Assembly (NCBI RefSeq): GCF_029892425.1
Contig: NZ_JARXWB010000003.1
Coordinates: forward strand, 124,001-188,000
Source: Bradyrhizobium sp. BR13661
GTDB taxonomy: Bacteria > Pseudomonadota > Alphaproteobacteria > Rhizobiales > Xanthobacteraceae
Length of the DNA: 64,000 nucleotides
Direction of reading: 5' to 3'
Part shown: positions 1 through 8,979 of the stretch, piece by piece
Layout of the letters: the number at the start of each line of letters is the position of its first letter
Numbering within the stretch: the stretch's first letter is position 1
Notes under the pieces: model-generated
The model's database searches: none
Told to the model about the DNA's origin: nothing
What the model saw: the letters and a program-made list of their open reading frames with translations, nothing else
Program-made: the position numbers and the translations under genes

Positions 1-432
1 CTTCGTCGGCATGATTTTGCGCAGCGCCTCGCTGTCGTCGAGGATGCGCAGATATTTCACGTCGGGGAGATTGGCGTTGGGCAGATCGAGCAGGCGGTTG
101 CGCGCGCCGGTCGCCAGCACGAGATGGCCGTAAGGCAGCGTCTCGCCGGAGGCGAGCAGCAGCTTGCGGCCGGCGCGGTCGATCGACACGGCGCGGCCGG
201 CAATGAGTTCGATCTTCTGGTCCTGGTAGAATTTTCCGGGACGGAACATCAGGCTCTCGGGCCCGGCCGAGCCCTTGATGTAGGCCTTGGACAAAGGCGG
301 CCGCTGATAGGGCAGATGCGCCTCGTCATTGACGAGGCAGATACGCTCGGCAAAACCCGCCTGCCGCAGCGATGCCGCGACCTGGTAGCCACCATGGCCG
401 GCACCGACAATGATCACAGGACCGCCGGTCAT
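1..432 (-). CDS. FAD-dependent ferredoxin/rhodocoxin-reductase-like protein (N-terminal part, cut by window edge)
   Basis: Reading leftward from an ATG at 432, the frame stays open for 144 codons to the window edge, so the C-terminal part is missing. The first residues contain the dinucleotide-binding motif VIIVGAGHGGYQVA. They are followed by LPYQRPPLSKAYIKG, the FAD-contacting segment typical of putidaredoxin/rhodocoxin reductases, and by LVLATGARNR. Such enzymes pass electrons from NAD(P)H to a 2Fe-2S ferredoxin serving a P450 or dioxygenase, but no such partner is visible here. An in-frame ATG at 444 is an alternative start. The family call is firm; the electron acceptor is unknown. Confidence 0.85.
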   Translation of the reverse strand, partial: MTGGPVIIVGAGHGGYQVAASLRQAGFAERICLVNDEAHLPYQRPPLSKAYIKGSAGPESLMFRPGKFYQDQKIELIAGRAVSIDRAGRKLLLASGETLPYGHLVLATGARNRLLDLPNANLPDVKYLRILDDSEALRKIMPTK

Positions 433-671
433 TGGACAGCCCATTTCCGCAAGACACGAGCGTGACCCATGTCGTCTCCTCTCGCTAAGGATGGCTTGGC
501 TAGCCTTGCGAGGAGCCGGCGCTCGTGTCCGTCCAACGAAGGCTCCCCATTTGAGCCGATCATTCCGCGCGACGCAAGGGGCGCCTACAGGGGACTGGCG
601 CCCCGGGGATTGTCACCCCTCGCCTTCTGCGATTTAGTTGCAGCAACGACCTGTCACCGGGGATTTCCAAA

Positions 672-1466
672 ATGCCAGCTCCCGTCTCAAAGCCCGACGA
701 TCCCGCGCTGTTGCGGATCGATGGCCCGATCGCCACCATCACGCTCAACCGCCCTGCCGCGTTCAACTCGGTCAACCTCGCGATCGCGCAGAAGCTCGAA
801 CAGCTCGCGGCGTATATCGAAGGCGATGATGCCATCAAGGTCGTGGTGATCGAGGGCGAAGGCCGCGCGTTTTCCGCCGGCGGCGATTTGCAGACGATTG
901 GTACCGCGGCCGAAGCCAACAATGTGACGCCTGTCGTCGGCGAGTTGCTCAAGCACTATCATGCCTTCATCGAGATCCTCAGGCGTATGCCAAAAATCTC
1001 GCTGTCCAGCGTGCACGGCTCGGCCGCCGGCGCCGGCATGGGTCTCGCCTTCGTCACCGATCTCTGCATCGCCGCCGACGATGCCAAGTTCACACCTGCG
1101 TACGCCAAGATCGGCGTATCGCCCGACGGCGGCTCGACGGTCGGGATCGTCGGCACGGTCGGCTCGCGCCGCGCGCTGCAGATCTTCCTCACTGAGGACA
1201 ATTTCACCGCGCAGCAGGCCTATGAATGGGGCCTCGTCGCCAAGACCGTTCCCGCGACCGAATTGAAGGCGGCGACGCGGCAGCTCGCCGAGCGGCTGGC
1301 GCAGAACCCGCCCACGGCCATATCAGGCACCAAGTCGCTCGTGTACCAAGCTGCCACCACGCCGGTAAAGCAGCAGCTCGATGCCGAGGAGCACAAGATC
1401 ATCATGGCGATGAACACGGAAGATTTTCGCGTTGCCGTGAAGAAGTTCACGAGCAAGAGCAAATGA
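672..1466 (+). CDS. enoyl-CoA hydratase/isomerase family protein
   Basis: A 264-residue crotonase-fold protein, the usual length for the family. The N-terminus (IATITLNRPAAFNSVN) is the standard first strand. The first oxyanion-hole element is GRAFSAGGDL near residues 70-80, and the second is the GSAAGAGMG segment near residue 118. A GGGATTTCC stretch lies just ahead of the ATG. The TGA overlaps the ATG of the next gene (ATGA), implying translational coupling. It probably hydrates or isomerises an acyl-CoA in fatty-acid or aromatic degradation. Substrate cannot be read from the sequence. Confidence 0.9.
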   Translation: MPAPVSKPDDPALLRIDGPIATITLNRPAAFNSVNLAIAQKLEQLAAYIEGDDAIKVVVIEGEGRAFSAGGDLQTIGTAAEANNVTPVVGELLKHYHAFIEILRRMPKISLSSVHGSAAGAGMGLAFVTDLCIAADDAKFTPAYAKIGVSPDGGSTVGIVGTVGSRRALQIFLTEDNFTAQQAYEWGLVAKTVPATELKAATRQLAERLAQNPPTAISGTKSLVYQAATTPVKQQLDAEEHKIIMAMNTEDFRVAVKKFTSKSK

Positions 1467-2038
1467 GCCGGCCATCACGCTCGTTCTGCGGCCTGCGTCA
1501 CGGCGCGACCGACTGGAACCGGCAGGGACTGTTCCAGGGCCGGACCGACAATCCGCTGAACGAGGATGGCCTGAAGCAGGCGCACGAGGCCGCGGATATG
1601 CTGCGCGATGTCGGCATCAGCCGCATCGTCGCAAGCCCGCTGGTGCGCGCGGCGCGCACAGCCGAAATCATCGCGGATGCGATTGCGGTGCCGCTGACGA
1701 TCGACGCCGGTATCATCGAGTTCGATTTCGGCAGCTTTGAGGGCCGCCCCGTCCGCGACCTCATGATCAAGCACGGCGTCAATTCAGCGACGGGCCTCGT
1801 CTCGATCCTGCCTGCCGACGGCGAGAACTGGGACGCCATGACCGAACGCGCACTCGCTTGCGTCTCCGCCTGGCTCGACCGTCACCCCGACGACGACCTG
1901 TTGTTCGTCTGCCATGACGCGGTGATGCAGGGCATGGCGAAATTGCTGTCAGGAAGTTATTTCAAGAACAGCCACGGCAAGCCGTTTCGCTACATCTGCG
2001 ACGAATCCGGCTGGCGCATCGAACAGCTCGTCATCTAG
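1463..2038 (+). CDS. histidine phosphatase (phosphoglycerate mutase-like) family protein
   Basis: The ATG at 1463 overlaps the stop of the preceding crotonase gene, which sets the start. The 191-residue product opens with LRHGATDWNRQG, the RHG phospho-acceptor motif of the histidine phosphatase superfamily. It carries the second catalytic histidine in FVCHDAVM. Length and motifs fit small broad-specificity phosphatases of the CobC/GpmB type. The 3' end overlaps the convergent TRAP permease gene by 8 bp. Coupling to a crotonase gene suggests a shared pathway, but no substrate can be assigned. Confidence 0.9.
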   Translation: MSRPSRSFCGLRHGATDWNRQGLFQGRTDNPLNEDGLKQAHEAADMLRDVGISRIVASPLVRAARTAEIIADAIAVPLTIDAGIIEFDFGSFEGRPVRDLMIKHGVNSATGLVSILPADGENWDAMTERALACVSAWLDRHPDDDLLFVCHDAVMQGMAKLLSGSYFKNSHGKPFRYICDESGWRIEQLVI

Positions 2039-3371
2039 GACAGATGTAGCCCGTTCCCGCCGGCGACTTGAAGCAGCCAACCGATTCCGGCAACACCTTC
2101 TGCGGCAGCCACAGCACCACGCTGGGAAAATAGATCGCGAACGCAATGGTGGCGAAGAACACCACATAGATCGGCAAGGCCGCGCGTAACGCCTTGGCAA
2201 AACTGATGCCGACGAATTTCGAGGCCATCAGCAGCACCAGGCCGTAAGGCGGCGTGATCAGGCCGAAGGCGAGCGTTGCGATCAGCACCACGCCCATGTG
2301 GACGCCGTTGATGTCGCCAGCCTCCGTCAGTGCGTTCACCAGCGGCATGAAGATGATGATGGTCGGCACCGGCTCGATGAAATCGCCGACCACGGTGAAC
2401 AGCAGCACCATCAGCAGCATGATCAGATGCGGATCATTGCCCGCTATGGACGTGATCATGTCGGCGATGTAGCTGGCGCCACGCAAATAAGCGAGCATCC
2501 AGCCGAAAGCGTTGGCCGCGCCGATGGTGATCAGCGGCAGCGAGAAGATCAGCCCGGCGAGACAGAAATCGTAAGGGATCTTCCGGAAATGCCCGCGATT
2601 GAGCGCGGGGATCACGACCAGGATGATCCAGACCACGGCGACGACGCCAGCCTCGGTCGGCGTGAACCAGCCGGTCAGGATGCCGCCCAGCAATATCACC
2701 GGGATCATCAGCGGCAGGGCCGCGTCGCCAGCCGCGAACACCACCTGCCGCAGCGGCGCGCGCGGCTTGCGCAAGCCCGAAGGCCCGAAGAAATAGCAAT
2801 AGATCATCAGCCCGAAACCGATCATCAGGCCCGGTACCACGCCCGCCATGAACAGGCCGGCGATCGAGACATTGCCGACCGCGCCGTAGACGACGGCGGT
2901 GATGCTCGGCGGCACCAGCGCCGCGATCGTCGAGGCAGAGGCGATGATTGCCGCAATGAAGGCAGGCTCGTAGCCCTCGCGCTTCATCGGGCCGCCGAGC
3001 GCGCGGCTCATCACGGCGACATCGGCGGTGGTCGAGCCCGACATTTCCGAGAAGAACATGCTGAAGACGACGACGACCTGCGACAACCCGCCCCTGATAT
3101 GCCCGACCAGCGACACCGAGAGGTTGGCTATTCGCACCACGACATTGGCCGAGCTCATGAGCTCGCCGACCAGCAGGAAGAACGGGATCGCCAGCAGCGC
3201 CTCGGAATCGACGCCGTCAAAGATTTTCTGGATGATCGCGGCGAGCGAGACGTCGGACAGGAACGCGCCGATGAAGACGCCGGCCATCAGCGAGAACGGC
3301 ACGGGCACGCCGAGATAGCCGAACGACAGGAAGCAGATCGACATCAACGCCAGGACGACGGGTGCGCTCAC
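2031..3371 (-). CDS. TRAP transporter large permease subunit (DctM family)
   Basis: A 446-residue, highly hydrophobic protein with about 11-12 predicted membrane segments, the normal size for the TRAP large (transport) subunit. Characteristic stretches include IPFFLLVGELMSS near the N-terminus and GLITPPYGLVLL near the C-terminus. It is the last gene of a leftward operon: dehydratase, solute-binding protein, small permease, large permease. Its start overlaps the stop of the small permease gene (ATGA). Together these form a Na+-driven uptake system for an organic acid, probably the sugar acid handled by the dehydratase. Confidence 0.95.
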   Translation of the reverse strand: MSAPVVLALMSICFLSFGYLGVPVPFSLMAGVFIGAFLSDVSLAAIIQKIFDGVDSEALLAIPFFLLVGELMSSANVVVRIANLSVSLVGHIRGGLSQVVVVFSMFFSEMSGSTTADVAVMSRALGGPMKREGYEPAFIAAIIASASTIAALVPPSITAVVYGAVGNVSIAGLFMAGVVPGLMIGFGLMIYCYFFGPSGLRKPRAPLRQVVFAAGDAALPLMIPVILLGGILTGWFTPTEAGVVAVVWIILVVIPALNRGHFRKIPYDFCLAGLIFSLPLITIGAANAFGWMLAYLRGASYIADMITSIAGNDPHLIMLLMVLLFTVVGDFIEPVPTIIIFMPLVNALTEAGDINGVHMGVVLIATLAFGLITPPYGLVLLMASKFVGISFAKALRAALPIYVVFFATIAFAIYFPSVVLWLPQKVLPESVGCFKSPAGTGYICPR

Positions 3372-3946
3372 GGCTGCGCCCTCACCTGCGCTTCGGTCAC
3401 GACAGGCGCGGCGTCCTCATCCGGCGGCTCCGGATGATCGAAGCCATTGCGCAGGCCATTGACGAGCTGCTCGACGGTGAAGAGGCCGATCAGAATGCCG
3501 GACAAGGGAATGATGGCGTAAAGCGAGGCGATCGGCGTGCCCGATGGCAGGCGGAAGCTGCCGAACCCGCGCAAGTAATTCTGGTAGCCGTACCGGATCA
3601 GGCAGAAGGCGACGCCGAGCACGATCAGGCGGATGATGATTTCGACGATGATCCTGGGCGTACCATGCATCGCCTCGGAGATCGCGGTGAGATAGAGATG
3701 ATCGTTGCGCCGGGTCGCGACGGCGGTGCCAACGAAGATCGCATAGATGAACAACGTCGAGGTGACCTCCTGCAGCCACAGCCAGGGATGGCCGATGGTG
3801 CGGGTAACGATGTCGGCCGTGACCGAGAGCGAGAAGCCGAAGCACAGCACGCCGCACAGAATCATGAGCGCGAGCTCGAGCCAGTCGAGCCAGCGCCATT
3901 TCAGGTGGCGCTGGCGTTGCAGTACGAGCTTGTCGGCGATGGGCAT
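3368..3946 (-). CDS. TRAP transporter small permease subunit (DctQ family)
   Basis: A 192-residue protein with four predicted transmembrane helices, as expected for DctQ. One hydrophobic run is LALMILCGVLCFGFSLS near residue 25. The ATG at 3946 is preferred because the longer in-frame reading runs into a palindromic repeat, whose translation (DGRDKPGHD) is a known artefact of such elements. It overlaps the large permease gene by 4 bp and follows the solute-binding protein gene after a 126-bp gap that contains the repeat. Its role is to partner the large permease. Confidence 0.9.
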   Translation of the reverse strand: MPIADKLVLQRQRHLKWRWLDWLELALMILCGVLCFGFSLSVTADIVTRTIGHPWLWLQEVTSTLFIYAIFVGTAVATRRNDHLYLTAISEAMHGTPRIIVEIIIRLIVLGVAFCLIRYGYQNYLRGFGSFRLPSGTPIASLYAIIPLSGILIGLFTVEQLVNGLRNGFDHPEPPDEDAAPVVTEAQVRAQP

Positions 3947-3969
3947 TGTTGCTCCCGGCTGCGGCTTTC

Positions 3970-4059
3970 CGTCATGGCCGGGCTTGTCCCGGCCATCCAC
4001 GCTCTTGGCGCGGGCTCGAAGGAAGAACGTGGATGCCCGGGACAAGCCCGGGCATGACG
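3970..4059. repeat. palindromic intergenic repeat, family A (CCGGGCTTGTCCCGG type)
   Basis: Terminal arms of about 30 bp (cgtcatggccgggcttgtcc at the left) face each other with near-perfect complementarity. Related copies occur at 8999-9113 and 50558-50646. This copy sits between the solute-binding and small-permease genes of the TRAP operon, so it is transcribed and could form a strong intercistronic hairpin. Such elements are common in Bradyrhizobium genomes. Confidence 0.85.
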
Positions 4060-4072
4060 AAGTGCTGGGAAA

Positions 4073-5080
4073 CTAATTGATCGACCGGATCAAATTCTTG
4101 ATCTTCTCGGCGTGCGGGCCGAGCTCCTTGGCGAGCTTGTCGAGATAGGGGTCGGCGATCGCCGTGAAGCTCTTCTTGTCGACGTTGTCCACGATCTTGA
4201 CGCCCATCTTCTTCAGCTTCTCGGCTGCACTGCGCTCGAGGTCGAACGCCTTCGCCGGCTCCTTGGTGCTGATCTCGTTGGCCGCGGTCTGCACCCAGCC
4301 CTTCTGCTCGGCCGAGAGGCTCTGCCAGAGCTTGTCGGAGACGAACACCAGCGCGTTGTTGGCCTCGTGCTCGGTGATGTTCAGCACCGGCGCCACCTCG
4401 TAGTGCTTGTTGACGAGATAGACGTTGATGCTGTTCTCGGCGACGTCGACGACGCCGGTTTGCAGGCTGGTGTAGACACTGCCGAACGGCATGTGCACGG
4501 TCTGGGCGCCATAGGCCGGGAACATGGTGTCCTCGGTCGCTGTGGCCTGCACGCGGATCTTCAGGCCCTTGATATCGGCCACATTGTGGATCTCCTTCTT
4601 GGAGTACATGTGGCGCACGCCCTGCGAACCCGTGGCGATCACGTGCAGGCCCTGCGTGGTCTCGTCGATCATGGTCTTCAGCGCTTCGAACACGCGGGGA
4701 TCGGCGAGCCCCTTGATCACGTGGCTCTCGTCGCGGAACAGGAAGTGCAGCGACATCACGCCGGCCTGCGGCGAGATCGTCGCGGTGTTGGCGGAGGAGA
4801 TGATCGCAAACTCGATATCGCCGGCCTTCACGAGCTGCAGCACCTGCGGCTCCTGGCCCAGCTGCGCGCCCGGATACTGGTCGATGATCATGGTGCCTTT
4901 GCTCAATTCCTTGAGCTTGTCGGCAAACAGGTCGCCGGCGATGGAGTAGCCGGTGTTGCGGGGCTGGTCATAGGCGAAGCGATAATGCTTGACCTCCTGT
5001 GCCCCTGAGCCCGTGACGAACAGCATGGCGGCCGCTGCCGCCAAGCCGTGCAGGAATCCCGGCATGGATCGTACGATCAT
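4073..5080 (-). CDS. TRAP transporter solute-binding protein (DctP family)
   Basis: A 335-residue periplasmic binding protein. The N-terminus is a Sec signal peptide (GFLHGLAAAAAMLFVTGSGA, cleavage near residue 27). The mature part shows DctP-family features: YPGAQLGQEPQV, the ligand-arginine region KGLKIRVQA, and VVDVAENSINVY. The purine-rich GGGGGAG just upstream supports the ATG at 5080. The gene lies 57 bp downstream of an IlvD/Edd dehydratase, which points to an aldonate or uronate-like ligand. The exact substrate is inference. Confidence 0.93.
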   Translation of the reverse strand: MIVRSMPGFLHGLAAAAAMLFVTGSGAQEVKHYRFAYDQPRNTGYSIAGDLFADKLKELSKGTMIIDQYPGAQLGQEPQVLQLVKAGDIEFAIISSANTATISPQAGVMSLHFLFRDESHVIKGLADPRVFEALKTMIDETTQGLHVIATGSQGVRHMYSKKEIHNVADIKGLKIRVQATATEDTMFPAYGAQTVHMPFGSVYTSLQTGVVDVAENSINVYLVNKHYEVAPVLNITEHEANNALVFVSDKLWQSLSAEQKGWVQTAANEISTKEPAKAFDLERSAAEKLKKMGVKIVDNVDKKSFTAIADPYLDKLAKELGPHAEKIKNLIRSIN

Positions 5081-5137
5081 CGTCTCCCCCTGTTTTTATC
5101 GCCGGCCGCGTTTAGCAGTCTCGGCGCTGGTTGGTTG

Positions 5138-6859
5138 TCAGCCCTTCTCAGTCTTCTTCCCAGTCCTCTGCATAAAATCGAAGTCGCAGCCCTCGTCGGC
5201 CTGCATGATGGTCTCGTTGAACAGCCAGGCATAGCCGCGCCGCGCATCACCGGGCGCAGCCGCGGGCTTCAGGACCGCGCGCCGGCGCTCCAGCTCGGCC
5301 GCATCGACCAGCAGCTCGATGCTGCGCCTGGCCACATCGAGGCTGATCCTGTCGCCGTTCTTCACCAGCGCCAGCGGCCCGCCGACGGCGGATTCCGGGG
5401 TGATGTGGAGCACGATGGTGCCGAAAGCGGTGCCGCTCATGCGCGCATCCGAAATACGCACCATGTCCTTGGTGCCGCCACGCGCGAGCTTCTTGGGGAT
5501 CGGCAGATAGCCGGCCTCGGGCATACCAGGCGCGCCCTTGGGACCGGCATTGCGCAGCACCAGCACGTCATCGGCGGTCACGTCGAGCTCGGGATCGTCC
5601 ACGCGCAGCGTCATGTCCTCCACGGATTCGAACACGACGGCGCGCCCCGTATGCTTCAACAATTTGGGGCTCGCCGCAGACTGCTTGATCACGGCGCCGC
5701 GCGGCGCGAGGTTGCCGTGCAGGACGGCGAGGCCGCCCTCCTTCTTGATCGGATTGTCACGCGAGCGGATGGCGTCCTGCCCGGGGACGTCCTCGGCATT
5801 AGCCACGACATCGCGCAGCGTCTGGCCGGAGATCGTCTTGGCGTCGAGATCGACGAGATCGCCAAGCTGCGCCAGCAATTTCGGCACGCCGCCGGCGTGA
5901 TGGAAATGCTCCATGTAATGCTCGCCAGAGGGCTTGAGATCGACCAGCACCGGCACCTCACGGCCGATCTGGTCGAACACCGACAGATCGAGGCGGTGCG
6001 GCGAGCGATGCGCCATCGCGGTCAGATGGATCAGGCCGTTGGTCGAGCCGCCGATCGCCTGCAGCACCACCTGGGCGTTCTTGAAGGAGGCCGGCGTCAG
6101 CAATTCGCTCGGCTTCGGGCCCTTGGTCTTGGCCATCTCGGCGGCAACCTTGCCGCTGGCCTCGGCGAGACGAAAACGCTCGGCATGTGGCGCCGGGATC
6201 GTTGCGCTCATCGGCAGCGACAGGCCCATGGCTTCGATCATGCAGGCCATGGTGGACGCCGTGCCCATCACCATGCAGGTGCCGACGGACGGCGCGAGGC
6301 GGCCGTTCACCGCCTCAATCTCGGCATCGTCCATTTCGCCCGCGCGATAATTGCCCCAGAGACGGCGGCAATCGGTGCAGGCGCCAAGCACCTCGCCCTT
6401 GTGATGGCCGACCACCATGGGACCGACAGGAATGACCACGGTCGGCAGATCGGCGCTGATCGCAGCCATCACCTGCGCGGGCAAGGTCTTATCGCAGCCG
6501 CCGATCACGATCACCGAATCCATCGGCTGGGCCCGGATCATCTCCTCGGTGTCCATCGCCATCAGGTTGCGCAGATACATCGAGGTCGGATGCGCGAAGC
6601 TCTCCGCGATCGAGATGGTCGGGAACACGAACGGCATGGCGCCGGACAGCATCACGCCGCGCTTGGCGGCTTCGATGATCTGGGGGACGTTGCCGTGGCA
6701 GGGATTGTAGTCGCTATAGGTGTTGGTGATGCCGACGATCGGGCGCTCCAGCGCGTCGTCGGAATAGCCCATGGCCTTGATGAACGCCTTGCGCAGGAAC
6801 AGCGAGAAGCCGGCATCGCCATAGCTCGTCAGACCCTTGCGCAAACCACTCGTCATCAT
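5138..6859 (-). CDS. IlvD/Edd family dehydratase (sugar-acid dehydratase likely)
   Basis: About 573 residues, matching the IlvD/Edd family. Cluster-ligand cysteines are visible in YNPCHGN, GGCDKTLP and GACTDCRRLW. The family carries a 2Fe-2S or 4Fe-4S cluster and dehydrates dihydroxy acids or aldonic acids. GCDKTLP rather than GCDKTTP, and location in an operon with a TRAP transporter and a GntR regulator, fit the arabinonate/aldonate dehydratase branch better than housekeeping IlvD. AGAAGGAGCGGC precedes ATGATG; either ATG (6859 or 6856) could be used, the second having better spacing. First gene of the leftward operon. Confidence 0.88.
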   Translation of the reverse strand: MMTSGLRKGLTSYGDAGFSLFLRKAFIKAMGYSDDALERPIVGITNTYSDYNPCHGNVPQIIEAAKRGVMLSGAMPFVFPTISIAESFAHPTSMYLRNLMAMDTEEMIRAQPMDSVIVIGGCDKTLPAQVMAAISADLPTVVIPVGPMVVGHHKGEVLGACTDCRRLWGNYRAGEMDDAEIEAVNGRLAPSVGTCMVMGTASTMACMIEAMGLSLPMSATIPAPHAERFRLAEASGKVAAEMAKTKGPKPSELLTPASFKNAQVVLQAIGGSTNGLIHLTAMAHRSPHRLDLSVFDQIGREVPVLVDLKPSGEHYMEHFHHAGGVPKLLAQLGDLVDLDAKTISGQTLRDVVANAEDVPGQDAIRSRDNPIKKEGGLAVLHGNLAPRGAVIKQSAASPKLLKHTGRAVVFESVEDMTLRVDDPELDVTADDVLVLRNAGPKGAPGMPEAGYLPIPKKLARGGTKDMVRISDARMSGTAFGTIVLHITPESAVGGPLALVKNGDRISLDVARRSIELLVDAAELERRRAVLKPAAAPGDARRGYAWLFNETIMQADEGCDFDFMQRTGKKTEKG

Positions 6860-6901
6860 GCCGCTCCTTCTCACTTGCCATTGTGCTACAGCCTGCCCCC
6901 T

Positions 6902-6978
6902 GATTGTCAATAAGACAGGTGCCTAAGGCGGTAGTTTCTGCCTTATGGCACCGCACCAGACACAAATTATTGACAATC
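6902..6978. promoter_or_regulatory. divergent control region with nested inverted repeats between dehydratase operon and GntR gene
   Basis: Outer arms GATTGTCAATAA (6902-6913) and TTATTGACAATC (6967-6978) are perfect 12-bp inverted copies. Each contains the palindrome ATTG-N-CAAT and a TTGACA hexamer facing its own gene. Inner arms at 6918-6929 and 6940-6952 match 12 of 13 positions around a 10-base loop. The layout suggests paired GntR operators overlapping the -35 elements of two divergent promoters. The operator role is inferred. Confidence 0.6.
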
Positions 6979-7030
6979 GGGGCTCGCCCTGCTCCACAAG
7001 GCGGACCGGCAAGAGCCAGAGGCCGAGGGC

Positions 7031-7711
7031 ATGTCCGACATTCGCACCGCAGATGCCATGGCTATCAGGCGCGACGACCCAGACGACGTCGTCGCGCGGC
7101 TGGAGGAAGACATCATCTTCGGCCGCCTCGCGCCGGGCGCGCGGCTCACCGAAGACGCGCTGATGTCGGCTTACGGCACCTCGCGGCACTTCGTGCGACA
7201 AGCGCTGGTGGATGCCGAGCGGCGCGGCATCGTCCGCCGCGAAAAAAATGTCGGCGCCACCGTGCGGTTCTATTCGGCCGAGGAAGTGCGGCAGATCTAC
7301 GAGGTCCGGGAGATGCTGACCCGGCAGGCGGCGCTGATGATCCCCCTGCCCGCGCCGCGAGGCCTGATCGACGAACTGATGGCGCTCCAACGCGACTATT
7401 GCGCGAAGGCCGATATCCGCGACCTGCGCGGCATTCACGAGGCCAACGACGCCTTCCACGTCGCGCTGTTCGCCGCCTGCGGCAATCCGTATCTGGTGCG
7501 CTCGCTCCAGGACTACATGAACCTGACGCTGCCGATGCGCGCAAAAAACCTCGCTGATCCCGACGGGCTCGCGCAATCGCGGCGCCAGCACGAGCTGATG
7601 ATCGAGCTGCTCAAAGGACGCGACAGTTGGGCGTTGGCGCAGCTGTGCGTGGATCACATGCAGTTCAGCAAATCGGATTATCTGGCGCGGATTGCGGGTG
7701 AGGATCGCTAG
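7031..7711 (+). CDS. GntR family transcriptional regulator (FCD/FadR subfamily)
   Basis: A 226-residue regulator. The N-terminal winged helix-turn-helix spans about residues 18-85, with LAPGARLTEDALMSAYGTSR being typical GntR sequence. The C-terminal half has FCD-domain features (VREMLTRQAALM; HEANDAFHVALF with candidate metal-binding His/Asp). It is divergent from the dehydratase/TRAP operon across a 171-bp region holding nested inverted repeats. It is therefore the probable local repressor, with the sugar acid or its product as inducer. Effector identity is not visible. Confidence 0.92.
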   Translation: MSDIRTADAMAIRRDDPDDVVARLEEDIIFGRLAPGARLTEDALMSAYGTSRHFVRQALVDAERRGIVRREKNVGATVRFYSAEEVRQIYEVREMLTRQAALMIPLPAPRGLIDELMALQRDYCAKADIRDLRGIHEANDAFHVALFAACGNPYLVRSLQDYMNLTLPMRAKNLADPDGLAQSRRQHELMIELLKGRDSWALAQLCVDHMQFSKSDYLARIAGEDR

Positions 7712-7790
7712 CGATCGAGCTGGCTGGACTGGACATGACCAAAACTGTGAGCGAAAACGCGGCATCATGCCAATTTCAGGATGCCGCAAA

Positions 7791-8474
7791 ATGGAATTTG
7801 ATGATGTCATTCTCGGCCGGCGAAGCATTCGCGGTTACAAGCCCGACCCTGTCCCGCCGGAATTGATCAAGGAAATCCTGGCGCTGGCCATGCGCGCGCC
7901 ATCGTCGATGAATACCCAGCCTTGGAATTTCTACGTCATCACCGGAGCACCGCTGGATCGCATCCGTCAGGGCAACACCGAGCGCAATCTGGCGGGCGTG
8001 CCGCACTCGCGCGAGTTTCGAACCGGCCAGGCATTCGAGGGCGTGCATCGCGAACGCCAGATTGGTGTTGCCAAGCAGTTGTTCAGCGCAATGGGAATTG
8101 CGCGAGATGACAAGCAGCAGCGGCAGGACTGGGTCCTGCGCGGCTTTCGTCAGTTCGACGCGCCCGTATGCGTGATCATCACATACGATCGCCAGTTGGC
8201 CTCCAGCGACGATACCGCCTTCGACTGTGGCGCCGTGGCGACCGCGCTCGTCAACGCGGCCTGGTCGCGCGGGCTTGGCGCCGTGATCAACAGCCAGGGG
8301 ATCATGCAATCCCCCGTCGTGCGCGAGCATGCCGGGATCGCGGATGATCAGGTGATCATGAAAAGCATCGCGTTGGGCTGGCCGGATCACAGTTTTCCCG
8401 CCAATGCCGTCGTGTCCGAGCGCAAGTCGGTCGATGAAGCGACGACGTTCGTGGGATTTGCGAGTGGAGCCTAG
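7791..8474 (+). CDS. nitroreductase family protein
   Basis: About 227 residues. The start MEFDDVILGRRSIRGYKPDP contains the FMN-binding RRSIR motif of nitroreductases, and MRAPSSMNTQPWNFYV is the second hallmark. The ATG at 7791 is preferred because AGGA lies 9 bp upstream; an in-frame ATG at 7767 is the alternative. These FMN flavoproteins reduce nitro-aromatics, quinones or enones with NAD(P)H. It follows the GntR gene by 79 bp on the same strand but shows no obvious link to sugar-acid metabolism. Physiological substrate unknown. Confidence 0.9.
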   Translation: MEFDDVILGRRSIRGYKPDPVPPELIKEILALAMRAPSSMNTQPWNFYVITGAPLDRIRQGNTERNLAGVPHSREFRTGQAFEGVHRERQIGVAKQLFSAMGIARDDKQQRQDWVLRGFRQFDAPVCVIITYDRQLASSDDTAFDCGAVATALVNAAWSRGLGAVINSQGIMQSPVVREHAGIADDQVIMKSIALGWPDHSFPANAVVSERKSVDEATTFVGFASGA

Positions 8475-8506
8475 ACGCAGCCGGAGCAGAGGTTTTCGGC
8501 GCCCGT

Positions 8507-8920
8507 TCAGTACCGCCTGAGCAGGCCGCGATCCACGCTGGCATCGCCATAATTGGCGCAGGCGCTTTTCGGATCCCTGTCCAAATCCGCCAGGACGCGA
8601 TTGATCGTCTTGCTGGCGGCGTCGAACACCTCGGGGCGGAACTTGCCGGGATCGTAGCTCTCGCCATCGTGGGCCTTTATCGCCGCGGAGAAGGCATCGA
8701 TCATGGCCATCGCCGCATTGGGGCTGCCGAGCAGCCGGGCACCGAGCTGAACGCCGCCCGCGCCATCGGCTTCGTAGCCGACGCATCGTTGCCCCACCAC
8801 AGCGGCAGCGGTCACGAGTTGATCGAGGAATGTCGCTTCGGCGTCGCTGAGTGGAGCGGCTCGCGCTGATCCTGACACGATTAACGCGAGTATTGCGACG
8901 GCTGACAATTTGAATTTCAT
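8507..8920 (-). CDS. small secreted protein of unknown function
   Basis: A 137-residue protein with a clear Sec signal peptide (FKLSAVAILALIVSGSARA, cleavage after residue 21-22). The mature domain of about 115 residues is probably helical and has two cysteines (QRCVGYE and KSACANYG) that could form a disulfide. I do not recognise the family. A perfect TTGAT-CTAA-ATCAA anaerobox lies about 60 bp upstream, so expression is probably induced at low oxygen by a FixK/FNR-type activator. Genes on either side are functionally unrelated. Confidence 0.75.
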   Translation of the reverse strand: MKFKLSAVAILALIVSGSARAAPLSDAEATFLDQLVTAAAVVGQRCVGYEADGAGGVQLGARLLGSPNAAMAMIDAFSAAIKAHDGESYDPGKFRPEVFDAASKTINRVLADLDRDPKSACANYGDASVDRGLLRRY

Positions 8921-8979
8921 TGTCGTGACTCTCGAATTGCGATCGCACAGATCGAGAGACAGATGAGGCCCGTACGCCG

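Noticed and set aside
2298..3437. 379-codon frame opposite the TRAP large permease
   Set aside because: Product is extremely rich in His, Asp, Gln and Arg, as expected for the complement of a hydrophobic membrane protein.
3946..4045. N-terminal extension of the TRAP small permease
   Set aside because: The extra residues are the translation of a family A palindromic repeat that occurs elsewhere in the window.
5048..6913. Long open frame opposite the IlvD/Edd dehydratase
   Set aside because: It mirrors a well-supported gene; its Arg/His/Gly-rich product with no family motif is the usual effect of high third-position GC.
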